63,897 nucleotides of DNA from Candidatus Scalindua sp. (lineage in GTDB: Bacteria > Planctomycetota > Brocadiia > Brocadiales > Scalinduaceae), in assembly GCA_030748215.1 (NCBI GenBank), contig JASMMK010000017.1, forward strand, positions 1 through 63,897, in the 5' to 3' direction. Shown piece by piece: positions 38,204 to 47,731 of the stretch; within the stretch, counting starts at the first letter, position 1; every line of letters begins with the position of its first letter. The translations under genes were made by a program, and so were the position numbers. The notes below the pieces were generated by a model, which saw nothing but the letters and a program-made list of their open reading frames with translations, was not told the DNA's origin and did no database searches.

Positions 38204-39217
38204 ATGTCTGATTTCTTACCCATTAATTCAAAAAGTTTACGAACCGATACGATGGTTGACTGCGATCTTTACTTACTGGTAAAGACGAGCGCGGACAGCA
38301 GATACATTCTTTATTGCAGAGGAGACGCCGTCTTTGAAAACGACAAAAAAGAGATGCTACTGGAAAGAAATATCAGCAGACTATTTATAAAGAGAGATGA
38401 TCAACAGAAATATTATGAGTATCTGGAGTCTAATTTCCAGAATATCATATCCGATTCAAGAATTTCTACTGACGAAAAAACCAGGATCGTACAAGAAGTA
38501 GCCACATACCTGGTGAAGGACCTCTTTATAGACCCAAAGACAGGAATCGTCAAGAGAACAAAAGCGTTTGCGTACAACATGGTAGATTACATTCTTCAAG
38601 ATTGTCATGCTGCACACAGTCTGCTTAAAATAGCAGTACATGAGCACTATACCTATACTCATTCAGTAAACGTAGCGGCTGTAGGTACTTTATTTGGAAG
38701 AAATATCGGCCTTGAAGACAATGATCTGAAGGAACTCTGTTCTGGTATACTCATGCACGATGTTGGCAAGACCAGGATCAGCACTGATATCCTTAATAAA
38801 AATGGAAAACTGACAAAAGAGGAGTTTGAAATAATAAAAGAACATCCTGAATTGGGCGTGGAAGTACTAAAAGAGGCGGGATGCACATTAGAATATGAGT
38901 ATATTATTACATTACAACATCATGAAAACTATGACGGCACCGGTTATCCGTATGGACTCAGGAAATACGAGATACACCTTTGCGGCAAGATTGCACGCAT
39001 TATCGATGTATATGACGCACTTACCTCTAAAAGGCCTTATTGTGGCGCGATAAGGCCATTCAAAGCCCTTGTAGAGATGAAAGAGAAGATGCTTAACTGT
39101 TTTGATAAACAGTTGTTTATAGACTTTGTACACTTCCTGGGACCTTACGATCCACGTGAAGAGCAAAGGAAGTTTGATAAATTAAAAAATGGAATATCTG
39201 ACACAAATTCCCCCTGA
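38204..39217 (+). CDS. HD-GYP domain phosphodiesterase
   Basis: 337 residues. An N-terminal all-beta/alpha domain (about 1-95) that looks like a PilZ-like or receptor module precedes an HD-GYP domain. Metal residues are in MHDVGKTRIS (HD near 185) and the signature HHENYDGTGYPYGL near residue 240 is exact. It should hydrolyse c-di-GMP. A second paralogue, equal in layout, lies at 47732-48738. The C terminus (FLGPYDPREEQRKFDKLK) is short and charged. Confidence 0.9.
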   Translation: MSDFLPINSKSLRTDTMVDCDLYLLVKTSADSRYILYCRGDAVFENDKKEMLLERNISRLFIKRDDQQKYYEYLESNFQNIISDSRISTDEKTRIVQEVATYLVKDLFIDPKTGIVKRTKAFAYNMVDYILQDCHAAHSLLKIAVHEHYTYTHSVNVAAVGTLFGRNIGLEDNDLKELCSGILMHDVGKTRISTDILNKNGKLTKEEFEIIKEHPELGVEVLKEAGCTLEYEYIITLQHHENYDGTGYPYGLRKYEIHLCGKIARIIDVYDALTSKRPYCGAIRPFKALVEMKEKMLNCFDKQLFIDFVHFLGPYDPREEQRKFDKLKNGISDTNSP

Positions 39218-39496
39218 CAAAAGGCACCGAAGACTTTCCCCGAATAAAAGATGGATTTCTTGCTTGTTTCCTAACTTTAGTCACTTTAAACTTTTCTGCT
39301 TTAACTCCACCCTGATTTCATCAAGAAAGGACAGAGGCAGGAACGTTGCTATCCGTGCTCTGCACCTCTCCCTCGTTCTCGCTATAAGTAAAAGCCTGCA
39401 TGGTCAACATGAATCAAAATAAACTTGCCTAATTCACTCCTGCGTTTATAATCGATTCTTTCAAAATTTTCTCTTATTTTTTTAATTCTTCAGCAA

Positions 39497-40126
39497 ATGT
39501 TTAAAATGAAAAAATTCCTACTACTTTATATCGTGATAATATCATTTGTGCTTCTTTCTGCTCCTGTCATAAAGGCAGATGAAAAACCACAAATAGTCCT
39601 TCGTTCGACTTATAGAGATTTAATTGCTTTGCAGGTACAGTATATCTCGAACATTTTTATAGTTAATAAACACAATTATGGCTTTTACGGACATAGCACA
39701 ATTAATAATAGCTATGAAGAGAAATCTGTAGGTGGAGACAGTACGATAATAGACCATGCCACAAACTTGATCTGGCACCAGTCCGGCTCTGACAAAGAGA
39801 TGGATTGGCCTGCAGCGAAACAATGGGTAAAAGATTTAAACGGCAAAGGATATGCCGGGTATTCTGACTGGAGACTGCCTACTGTTGAGGAAGCGATATC
39901 ACTGATGGAACCTGACATAAATGCCAGCAGTCTTTACATAGATCCTGCTTTTGATGCGAAACAGACCGGTATCTGGACAGGCGACGAAAATGACAGTGCC
40001 GGTTATCTGGACGGTGCCTGGAGTGTACGTTTCAGCGGTGGTTACGGTGGTGGCAACGCATGCTGGGTATATGATAACGCCAGCAACCATGTGAGACCAA
40101 TCCGTTCAATTAATAAGATACAATAG
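39497..40126 (+). CDS. Exported DUF1566 (Lcl C-terminal) domain protein
   Basis: 209 residues with a signal peptide ending at VIKA-DE. The DUF1566 core reads DHATNLIWHQSG...WPAAKQWVKDLNGKGYAGYSDWRLPTVEEA, ending NHVRPIRS. This C-type-lectin-like fold is common on the surface of Planctomycetota and gamma-proteobacteria. Function unknown. Confidence 0.8.
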   Translation: MFKMKKFLLLYIVIISFVLLSAPVIKADEKPQIVLRSTYRDLIALQVQYISNIFIVNKHNYGFYGHSTINNSYEEKSVGGDSTIIDHATNLIWHQSGSDKEMDWPAAKQWVKDLNGKGYAGYSDWRLPTVEEAISLMEPDINASSLYIDPAFDAKQTGIWTGDENDSAGYLDGAWSVRFSGGYGGGNACWVYDNASNHVRPIRSINKIQ

Positions 40127-40229
40127 GAGGTGGGTCCTGATTGCAGAAAAACACAATCAGAGCCCGCGCGAAGAAAAAGAACGTTTAGGGTTTTGAGAAA
40201 GTCAGTGTTATTTTCCCATTCCCATGATT

Positions 40230-40544
40230 TTAATTAACCTGCGGATCAAACTCTGCAACATCTCTAAGGCAAGACGCTACAAGATTGGAATAACCCAGAA
40301 CACGAAGCAAATCAAAAAGATTAATTATAGCGTCTTCAAAATAAGGGTCCTCTTTTAAAGACATGACAAAGAAGTCAAATGCCTTTTCTATTTCATTCAT
40401 TCTATAGGCAATTACGCCCATGTTATTATAAGCAACTTTATTTCTTGAGTCCTCTTCGATTACAGCCAGAAAGCAAATTCCTGCCTCATCCAATTTGCCA
40501 TCAATATAGAGAAACTCACCTTCTTCCAGCTTATCGATCATCAT
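40230..40544 (-). CDS. Small TPR protein
   Basis: 104 residues. Two TPR-like helix pairs occupy about residues 8-75: GEFLYIDGKLDEAGICFLAV.. and KVAYNNMGVIAYRMNEIEKAFDFF. The last 25 residues are a separate helix. It probably binds another protein. The start is one of two adjacent ATG codons. Confidence 0.6.
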   Translation of the reverse strand: MMIDKLEEGEFLYIDGKLDEAGICFLAVIEEDSRNKVAYNNMGVIAYRMNEIEKAFDFFVMSLKEDPYFEDAIINLFDLLRVLGYSNLVASCLRDVAEFDPQVN

Positions 40545-41086
40545 AATGAATAGGTTGTTGATTTTATTCAGTTAAGATAGCTTTTCATCTATCTTAAGAA
40601 GATCGCAAAAGGTATACCAAATCAAATACTACGAGAGAGGGGATTGGTTATCACATACGATAAGATGTTGTGAGGTATGGGAATACGTACTTTAGCAATG
40701 TCATAACACTCTAAAGTGATGATTTGATTTTTGACATACTGTCTCAGGTTTGTTTAATATCGAGACAATTATTCCATGCCATTAACTCTCGATTTATTAC
40801 GTCAAAAGTGTGATATAGTTGTTAGTTTTTAACTTGATTTTTATCTGAATTGTTATACAATTTTTCCGTGGTGTGCGTGACTTTTGTGAGTATTTATTAT
40901 TCTATCTTTTTGATTTGATTTTATTTAATTAGCATTTTAGAAATTTTAAACATTTTTTGTTTTTTCTTATTTTGTTAGTGTGATGAGATGTTAGTTTGAA
41001 AGAATAGTCACGCACACCAGCTTTTTAGTTTGTTACAGCAATACTCTCTTATCCCTGTTTGCCTGTTCCAATTTCCCTCTCTCTAC
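40545..41086. other. AT-rich intergenic region with inverted repeat
   Basis: No gene is apparent here, and the AT content is above its surroundings. A perfect 13-base inverted repeat flanks 40882-41006 (see next entry). Confidence 0.4.
40869..41019. repeat. 151-bp segment bounded by perfect 13-base inverted repeats
   Basis: TGGTGTGCGTGAC (40869-40881) is inverted exactly as GTCACGCACACCA (41007-41019). The interior is almost pure AT and encodes nothing. T-runs flank both ends. The layout resembles a small non-autonomous inverted-repeat element or a long-range RNA hairpin. Confidence 0.55.
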
Positions 41087-41314
41087 CTATCTGCGTCTAT
41101 CAGCTTTCGTTGTGGTTCTCTTTCTAATGTTTCTCTTTATCTGTTCCAACGATCTACCGGAGAGGATCTGCCTCATCGCCCAGAAACGAGGACTCTGGAA
41201 TTTGTGGGTTTGAGCTGTTTCGACTAATGACTGAAACAACCTGGTCATCTCATCCTTCTCTTTCTCATCAAGTGTATTTAAGTATGCAGTTAATTTTTTA
41301 GGAAATTCCTCCAT
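41087..41314 (-). CDS. Hypothetical 75-residue protein
   Basis: Soluble and basic at the C terminus (NIRKRTTTKADRRR), with an ATG at 41314 one codon after the stop of the next gene (41318), suggesting coupled translation. Not recognised. Confidence 0.5.
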   Translation of the reverse strand: MEEFPKKLTAYLNTLDEKEKDEMTRLFQSLVETAQTHKFQSPRFWAMRQILSGRSLEQIKRNIRKRTTTKADRRR

Positions 41315-41317
41315 AGT

Positions 41318-41602
41318 CTATTTCTTCTTCTTTCCAGTTTTTCCCATTGCAAAGCCTTTTACGTCATCTCCGGACATACCTTCATTCTCTATATAGAACC
41401 CATCTTGATACATCCACCATGTCCTGTTTTTTCCCTGATCAGTCATAATTTTTACAGGATCAAGACTTTGTATTTGCAGTAAAGAGCTATATTTGGATTT
41501 TGACAGTTTCGTATCGCTTATTTTCTTACCAATACTGAACTGATACTTTACAGAGAGAGTACCGCTCTCTATAAAGCCACCTTTTTTCTCTTTTCTTATC
41601 AT
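41318..41602 (-). CDS. Hypothetical 94-residue protein
   Basis: A short, Lys-rich soluble protein with GGFIESGTLSVKYQFSIGKK near the start and KKKK at the end. It is directly upstream of the 75-residue gene and 53 bases downstream of the SDR gene, in the same direction, so probably one operon. Function unknown. Confidence 0.5.
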   Translation of the reverse strand: MIRKEKKGGFIESGTLSVKYQFSIGKKISDTKLSKSKYSSLLQIQSLDPVKIMTDQGKNRTWWMYQDGFYIENEGMSGDDVKGFAMGKTGKKKK

Positions 41603-41655
41603 GATTGTACGATTGTAAAAATAATGGTTAAAATAGCAACGGAAAAAAAGGAGAG

Positions 41656-43194
41656 CTACCAGTCGATTGGGAAGTAGTCCTTTAGAAATTTTCCAACCCA
41701 GTGCTTACCGGTAATGATGCCATCAAAAAACGGATCACACACTCTTGCCGCCCCATCCACTATGTCCAATGGAGGTTGGAAGTCGTGCACGTCCTGTTTG
41801 AATTGAGAGAGTGCTATCGGGTCTTCATCGGTCACCCAACCGGTATCTACCGCATTCATAAAAATACCATACTTTGCAAAATCTCCTGCCGAGGTGTGGG
41901 TCAACATGTTTAAGGCAGCCTTCGCCATGTTCGTATGAGGGTGACGATCTGACTTTTTAAATCGATAAAACTTGCCTTCCACCGCTGTTACATTCACAAT
42001 GTGCTTCTGCTCTGTACTATCACGTTTCATCAGGTTCGCCAGACGATTGCACAATACAAACGGAGCGACCGCATTCACCAATTGCACCTCCAGCATTTCC
42101 GGAGTTTCGATATCACCAAGCTTCAGACGCCAACTATTTGTTTTTCGCAAATCAACCTGCTGAAGGTCCACATCAAGTTTGCCTTTCGGAAACAGCTCCC
42201 CGGCAACCATAGAGTTGTCGAAATTATAGGGAATCTGAGAAAGTTTTGCGGAAGCACGCAATCCGATTCCAGGACCTTGTCCATGCCATGCAACAGGAAG
42301 AAGAGCATCTTGTTCGCGCTCGTTCTGACAAAGTGCATTCAACTGACTTTTGCACTCTTCATGGTTACCAAGAAGAGTCTGAACCTCTTCTGACAAAAGG
42401 TGTAATGGTTTTGATTCATTTTCAATTAAGTGCGCGTAAAACCCCGGAGGACGCCGAACTGTCTGAGCGGCGTTATTGATCAGTATATCAAGGCGATCAT
42501 AGCCCTGCTCTATATAGCTGGCAAAAATTTCTACACTTGGAGTGTGGCGCAGATCAAGCCCGTGAATATGCAGACGCCCTTTCCAATTTGAGAAATCTTC
42601 CTCTTTTGCAAATCGCTCTGCCGAATCAACAGGGAAACGAGTGGTGGCAATTACCATAGCACCGGCACGAAGCATCATCAATGCCGCTTGGTAACCAATC
42701 TTGAGCCGTGAACCGGTAATCAGTGCAACCTTCCCATCAAGCGATGCCGTTTGAAATCGCTTTCTATAATTCAAGTCACCACACGGCTTGCACATTGAAT
42801 CATAGAAATGATGGAGTGTTGTAAACTCAGCTTTACAGACATAACAGTTACGTTCTGAACTAAGTTCGTCCGGATCTAACTCAGACTCAATCCGATCCAT
42901 CGGCAACTCTTTCGGAGCGCTGAATACATCTTTTAACCGAGCATTGCGGATTCCAGTATTGCGCCGGGCAATTCTGTCCGCTTTCTTTAAACCCTGACTC
43001 TTCGCAATCTTCTCATCTTTACGGCGTTTCTTTCTCTCTTCGGTAGAAGGTCTTGCAATTTTCCCCGCCGCGGCAAATAATCTCTTTTTCTCTTCTCTGC
43101 TTAAAGATACAAGCTGTTTGCTATCTTCAACCAAAGCTTCAATGGTTGTGATACAGTTCTGTATCTCTTCTAATGTATATTTTTCGCTTTTCAT
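41656..43194 (-). CDS. SDR-family protein with zinc-ribbon-like N-terminal domain
   Basis: 512 residues. The first 115 are a basic helical region, followed by a likely zinc ribbon ([14 protein letters not shown]...CKPCG). The SDR core starts [26 protein letters not shown] and has [13 protein letters not shown], but the catalytic Ser and Tyr are altered: NVTAVEG and [12 protein letters not shown], where Thr stands at the usual Tyr of YxxxK. The enzyme may thus be catalytically silent or use another base. An [10 protein letters not shown] insertion of about 90 residues sits mid-domain. It heads a cluster with VF530, DUF6172 and SWIB genes. Confidence 0.8.
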   Translation of the reverse strand: MKSEKYTLEEIQNCITTIEALVEDSKQLVSLSREEKKRLFAAAGKIARPSTEERKKRRKDEKIAKSQGLKKADRIARRNTGIRNARLKDVFSAPKELPMDRIESELDPDELSSERNCYVCKAEFTTLHHFYDSMCKPCGDLNYRKRFQTASLDGKVALITGSRLKIGYQAALMMLRAGAMVIATTRFPVDSAERFAKEEDFSNWKGRLHIHGLDLRHTPSVEIFASYIEQGYDRLDILINNAAQTVRRPPGFYAHLIENESKPLHLLSEEVQTLLGNHEECKSQLNALCQNEREQDALLPVAWHGQGPGIGLRASAKLSQIPYNFDNSMVAGELFPKGKLDVDLQQVDLRKTNSWRLKLGDIETPEMLEVQLVNAVAPFVLCNRLANLMKRDSTEQKHIVNVTAVEGKFYRFKKSDRHPHTNMAKAALNMLTHTSAGDFAKYGIFMNAVDTGWVTDEDPIALSQFKQDVHDFQPPLDIVDGAARVCDPFFDGIITGKHWVGKFLKDYFPIDW

Positions 43195-43200
43195 AAATAC

Positions 43201-43422
43201 CTAATCCTTTTGCGTGGCGAGGTATAACCGTTCGACTTTCTTTCTTGCCCAGGGCGTTCTTCGCAGGAACTTGAGGCTGGACTTCACAGAAGGATCATTG
43301 TTAAAACACCTGATATCGATGCGTACACCCAATTCTTCCCAGCCATAATACTCAACCAGACTGTTAACTATCTTCTCCAGTGTCACACCGTGCAGAGGAT
43401 TATTGACTTGTTGTTCACTCAT
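43201..43422 (-). CDS. VF530-family (DUF2132) small protein
   Basis: 73 residues. [52 protein letters not shown] is the full family signature. VF530 proteins are small DNA-binding proteins by structure; role unclear. The gene is seven bases from the SDR gene. Confidence 0.88.
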   Translation of the reverse strand: MSEQQVNNPLHGVTLEKIVNSLVEYYGWEELGVRIDIRCFNNDPSVKSSLKFLRRTPWARKKVERLYLATQKD

Positions 43423-43488
43423 GATCCGTGTTTCGCCCTTCTGATTACGTTTCCATCACTATTCATATATGCAGTAAATTAACCAACC

Positions 43489-43809
43489 TCATGAATCATC
43501 TTTTTCATCTGCACTTTCCTCTCTGTTTTTTTTTATTCGACGACCCGGTTTGGCCAGAATTTCCAGATAGAAGGATTCGAGCTGTTTTGATTCGGCATGA
43601 TCAATAGCCTTATTAATATCGTACACATGAACGGCCTCACTACTTACCTCATCAACACCCATCCGACAGTCAAAATCCCAGAAGTCGACACCTTTGGGCA
43701 GAGCCTTTTTGCGTTCCCGTCTCAGGTATTTCTTCACCTCATATTTAATAGCTTCAACAAGCCGTGGAGCTTTGATCTTCGGGTGGGTCAATTTAAACGT
43801 TTTTTTCAT
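43489..43809 (-). CDS. DUF6172 family protein
   Basis: About 106 residues. MKKTFKLTHPKIKAPRLVEA, GVDFWDFDCRMG and the helical end match the DUF6172 family as I recall it. The longer frame from 43869 reaches into an inverted repeat and lacks a ribosome site, so I start at ATG 43809, which has GAGAT upstream. Function unknown. Confidence 0.75.
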   Translation of the reverse strand: MKKTFKLTHPKIKAPRLVEAIKYEVKKYLRRERKKALPKGVDFWDFDCRMGVDEVSSEAVHVYDINKAIDHAESKQLESFYLEILAKPGRRIKKNREESADEKDDS

Positions 43810-43840
43810 AGTGATCTCATAGATGTGGCTGATACAACCG

Positions 43841-43923
43841 AAACGGGGCCAATTCCTTACAATTGACAAACAAGACTTTCCAGCCTTTAGTAACTGTCAA
43901 CGATAATGAATTGACCCCGTTTT
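43841..43923. repeat. Short inverted-repeat element
   Basis: AAACGGGGCCAATTC (43841-43855) and GAATTGACCCCGTTT (43908-43923) are inverted with one mismatch around a 52-base centre. The element sits between SWIB and DUF6172 genes. Such CGGGGTCAATTC-type ends often flank small transposon or REP-like elements. Confidence 0.55.
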
Positions 43924-43979
43924 TATATTTTATGTCGTGCCTTTATTATTCACATACAATCCAACACGATACTTTATGC

Positions 43980-44306
43980 TTATTCTATGTTTGCGCCGAC
44001 TACTGCAGCCATCTGCATCATGTTGATCGTCTGGCCCTCTTTCATATTTGTAAGATCAGTAAGCTTACCTGATTTGCTTTTGGATTTTGTATTTTTAAAG
44101 ATCGTGAGCAATTTAGCATCAGCTACAATATACTTACCAGCGTTCTCAGGTTTTCCATTTTCACTCTTTGTCTGAAGTTTATTCGCTTTAATGTAGTCCC
44201 AAAGTTTCTTGGTGATCTCAGTCCTGGGCAGTTCTTTCTTCCCCAGAAACGCTGCCAGATCAGAATTCAGTTTCACCGGCTTGCTCAATCCCTTTGCTTC
44301 TGCCAT
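43980..44306 (-). CDS. SWIB/MDM2 domain protein
   Basis: 108 residues. SDLAAFLGKKELPRTEITKKLWDYIKANKLQ is the SWIB core, with KYIVADAKLLTIF completing it. These bacterial SWIB proteins are small and chromatin- or DNA-associated by homology; the role in bacteria is unclear. AAGGAG sits seven bases before the ATG. Confidence 0.9.
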   Translation of the reverse strand: MAEAKGLSKPVKLNSDLAAFLGKKELPRTEITKKLWDYIKANKLQTKSENGKPENAGKYIVADAKLLTIFKNTKSKSKSGKLTDLTNMKEGQTINMMQMAAVVGANIE

Positions 44307-44506
44307 TTTTTGCTCCTTTATAATAAGATTTAAATTATCTCAGAGGTCAGTATTTCTGCCCGTTTATTTTCTACTCAACATTTAAATATTCATTTACTAT
44401 GTAATTAGAAATAGACAGACACCGCACATTTCTAATTTCATAGATATGGTTTATATTACTTTAATGGATAATACAAGTAAAATCTCTTATAAACTTCCGA
44501 AAAAGC

Positions 44507-45187
44507 TCAGCAATGTATCTGCTTTATTAATTGAGGGTTGTTATTTTCCGAATTATTAACTTCATTTGAAACGGCGTAGGATATCATATCATCATCCGGA
44601 TACGGTTTTAACAGCCGCTTTATGGAATCATAGTCTTGCAATTTAGTATTAAGCCACTGGCCTTCAAGCTCTTGATGTAGAATTACAGGCATTCTGTTAT
44701 GTATCGGTTTAAAAGTATTATTAGGTTGTGTTTTTATTATGGTAAATGTCTTAAGATCAGTTCCATCACTCTTTTTCCAGACATCGTAAAGCCCTGCCAG
44801 ACAGAAGATTTTACTGTCCTTCGGTCCTATATAATGTGGTATCTTCTTTGCGCCGGCTGTTTTCCATTCATAAAACCCGGAGCACGGCACTAAACATCGA
44901 TTTGTTTTTAGTAGATTTTTAAATGATGGTTTTATGGCGACTGTCTCTACTCTCGCGTTGATCATTCTGTTTCCAACCTTCGGGTCTTTTGACCAGGATG
45001 GAATCAGCCCCCACTTCATCATCTCCAGTCTGTTTTCCTGTCTTGCATTCCGGCTGATAATATAAGCATAATGTGAGGGAGCAATATTATAGCGAGGCCT
45101 GATATTCCCCACAAGATCTTCTGAGTCTGAAAGCCTGAATCTTGAAAAGACTTCATCTATGTCTTCTAATACAAATCTACCACACAT
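44507..45187 (-). CDS. SRAP-family (YedK/HMCES-like) DNA-protein crosslink protein
   Basis: 226 residues. MCGRFVLEDIDEVF gives the catalytic Cys2 after Met removal; NARVETVAIKPSFKNLLKTNRCLVPCSGFYEW and the later HNRMPVIL complete the SRAP fold. It shields abasic sites in single-stranded DNA by a covalent thiazolidine link. A downstream stop is 34 bases from the pepF stop on the same strand. Confidence 0.92.
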   Translation of the reverse strand: MCGRFVLEDIDEVFSRFRLSDSEDLVGNIRPRYNIAPSHYAYIISRNARQENRLEMMKWGLIPSWSKDPKVGNRMINARVETVAIKPSFKNLLKTNRCLVPCSGFYEWKTAGAKKIPHYIGPKDSKIFCLAGLYDVWKKSDGTDLKTFTIIKTQPNNTFKPIHNRMPVILHQELEGQWLNTKLQDYDSIKRLLKPYPDDDMISYAVSNEVNNSENNNPQLIKQIHC

Positions 45188-45220
45188 AATTCACCTTAGT
45201 AGTAATAAGGAAAATGAAAC

Positions 45221-47005
45221 CTATAACGATTTGTATTCTTCCAGTAATTTCTTGAATTTACTGACTGTCACTTCATATACCTCTTTTCCGGCCATGTCAA
45301 CTCCGGCATCTTTGAGTATTTCTAGGGGTTCTTTGTGTGAACCTGCTCCCAAGAATGACAGATAATCATCAACCGCTCCAGCCTCACCTGAGCTCACACG
45401 CTCTGCCAGTGCTATAGCAGCAGAAAGGCTGGTTGCGTATTTATAGACATAAAAAGCGTTGTAGAAATGTGGAATCCGTGCCCACTCGCAATGCAACTGC
45501 TCATCGATAACCATTCCATTGCCCAGATATGTTTCAAGATTTTTTTTGTAGACATCAGTGATACTCTTCGCGATCAACACCTGTCCTGATTCAGCCATCT
45601 CATGAATCTCTTTTTCAAAGTTTGCAAACATCGTCTGCCGAAAGAAAGTCGCCTCAATTCGCTTCATGTTATGATAGAGAAAGAATTTTTTCTCTTCGAG
45701 TGAAACAGCAATCTTTGACATATGATCAAACAAGAGCGCTTCATTAAATGTCGAGGCTATCTCTGCCAGGAAGATCGGGTTCTGGTAATAGATATACGGT
45801 TGATTTCCAATAGAGTAATCACGATGCAGGCAATGACCAAATTCGTGCGCAAATGTTGAAACATCAGAGAATTTTTCCGTGTGATTCAGAAAAACCAACC
45901 CACGACTCGCGTAACTCCCCCAGGAAAAGGCTCCGGATCTTTTGCCTACGGATTCAAATACATCTATTACCCGTGCATTAACTGTAGCATCGTACTTCTC
46001 TGAATATTCTGAGCCAAGAGGTTCAAGTGCCGTGCGGACCAGATCAATTGTCTCTTCATAAGAATACTCCTTATCAACATCAGCAACCAATGGAATATAA
46101 TTATCATAGAAGTGCAGTTCCTCAACTCCGAGCGCCTCTTTTTTAAGGGCATTGAAATCACTGATCGCATCAATATTCTCTTTCACAACATCAACCAGAT
46201 TAGTGAATACTGTAGTTGGAAGGTAATCGGGAAACAGGGCACTTTCCAGCATCGACTCGTGGTTACGGACCTTAGTCAGTTTAATATTTGTAAGTACGGT
46301 TGTGGCATACGTATTTGCCAGTACATCTATATTCTGCAGAAAAGGTTTGTAGTAATATTCGAACGCCTTTTGTCGAAGTTCCCGATCAGGTGCTTCTAAT
46401 ATTTGAGCATACTTTGCGTGAGAAAGGTGGATATCCTCTCCATTATGCTCAAACACCTCGAACGAAATATTATTATCATTAAAGGCAGAAAAAATATCAT
46501 CCGGTTTCCCCAGAGCGATTCCCAGCTCTGCCAAAACAGTCTCTGTCTCCTCAGAGAGTATATGTGGGTTGTATCTGGCATAACCATCCAGAAAGAAACG
46601 ATACTCTGACAACTGAGAATTTTTATCTATTAATTTATCGATCTCTTTCTCTGACAAAGAGGATAACTCTTTTTTTATAAAAACGGTTTCTGCAGAAATC
46701 TTAGATACGAGCAGCTCAATACGGCCCTTCATCTCTTCATATGTTGCGTTGCGGGTATCTTCAAAAAAACGAACATTCGCATATACATATAAATTTTCTT
46801 TGACTATAGAAAAGTCGATATACGCCTGCATGAACTGTTCGAGTTTACGGAAATCATCCAGAGTGCCTTTAAACTTAAGAAGCTGAGGAAGTTCTTCTTC
46901 CACCTTCCGATAGTCTTCTTCCCATGAGTCGTCAGATGTGTACAAAACAGACAGGTCCCATTTGTATTTATCATCTATTTCATCTCTGGTTTTATTTGTA
47001 TTCAT
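45221..47005 (-). CDS. pepF: Oligoendopeptidase F
   Basis: 594 residues, the normal length. The zinc site HEFGH lies near residue 385 (FAHEFGHCLHRDYS), with the distant glutamate in FNEALLFDHM. It cleaves short peptides in the cytoplasm. Members also function in recycling lantibiotic or signal peptides, but nothing here points to that. It stands alone. Confidence 0.93.
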   Translation of the reverse strand: MNTNKTRDEIDDKYKWDLSVLYTSDDSWEEDYRKVEEELPQLLKFKGTLDDFRKLEQFMQAYIDFSIVKENLYVYANVRFFEDTRNATYEEMKGRIELLVSKISAETVFIKKELSSLSEKEIDKLIDKNSQLSEYRFFLDGYARYNPHILSEETETVLAELGIALGKPDDIFSAFNDNNISFEVFEHNGEDIHLSHAKYAQILEAPDRELRQKAFEYYYKPFLQNIDVLANTYATTVLTNIKLTKVRNHESMLESALFPDYLPTTVFTNLVDVVKENIDAISDFNALKKEALGVEELHFYDNYIPLVADVDKEYSYEETIDLVRTALEPLGSEYSEKYDATVNARVIDVFESVGKRSGAFSWGSYASRGLVFLNHTEKFSDVSTFAHEFGHCLHRDYSIGNQPYIYYQNPIFLAEIASTFNEALLFDHMSKIAVSLEEKKFFLYHNMKRIEATFFRQTMFANFEKEIHEMAESGQVLIAKSITDVYKKNLETYLGNGMVIDEQLHCEWARIPHFYNAFYVYKYATSLSAAIALAERVSSGEAGAVDDYLSFLGAGSHKEPLEILKDAGVDMAGKEVYEVTVSKFKKLLEEYKSL

Positions 47006-47163
47006 GTAGCTATTCTAATTAATTAAAGGTAAGAAATAAAAGGAATTTTATGTAGAAGCAAAATAGACATGAAGAAAGCAGAAGCAGAGACAGTCGCTTC
47101 TACATTTGCGCACTTTGTGTAATTACCCTTTTACGTCATGGTTGAATACGATGTATCGCATTT

Positions 47164-47673
47164 CTACTGGAATCCTGAAAGCGTTCCCAGATATTCCCAG
47201 CCAGTACAACTCCAGTTCTTTACTTCAAACGTTTTCGTAGCGCATTTCTGGAAGATGACCTGCCCGGCTTCTTTGAAAAAACCTTTTCCGTCACCACGAT
47301 GACTAAAGAGAATTCTGACTGTTGCCTTCCTAAAAGTATTTCCGACAACACTGGCTGTATACTGGGGATATTCTATAGATGCCACTGCACTATCAGACTC
47401 TACATCGCCATCCTCGTTCACAAATGCACTGGCACTGGCGTAGTAGTAAACCCACTTACCATCCTTCCCAATATGACGGAGATGAAGCCGAAAGGTCTTC
47501 TTGTCTTTATCAACACCTCCAATATAGAGCTGCCCTCCATCAATAGGAGAGAGAGTAGCTGCCAATTTAAACGTAGGATCAGGCTTGTCGAATTCATCCG
47601 CAAGAATTTGTAGTGATATAAATAATCCCACAATAAAAACAGCGCAGACTATTGATAATTTTTTAGCAATCAC
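47164..47673 (-). CDS. Exported hypothetical protein
   Basis: 169 residues with a signal peptide ending at ILA-DE. The mature part has four cysteines late (KCATKTFEVKNWSCTG) and a beta-rich body. No family recognised. Confidence 0.6.
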   Translation of the reverse strand: MIAKKLSIVCAVFIVGLFISLQILADEFDKPDPTFKLAATLSPIDGGQLYIGGVDKDKKTFRLHLRHIGKDGKWVYYYASASAFVNEDGDVESDSAVASIEYPQYTASVVGNTFRKATVRILFSHRGDGKGFFKEAGQVIFQKCATKTFEVKNWSCTGWEYLGTLSGFQ

Positions 47674-47731
47674 ATATTTCTCCCTGTATGTAGCAAGAAT
47701 AGATCTAATGCATAACCCTGCATCCTAATAA

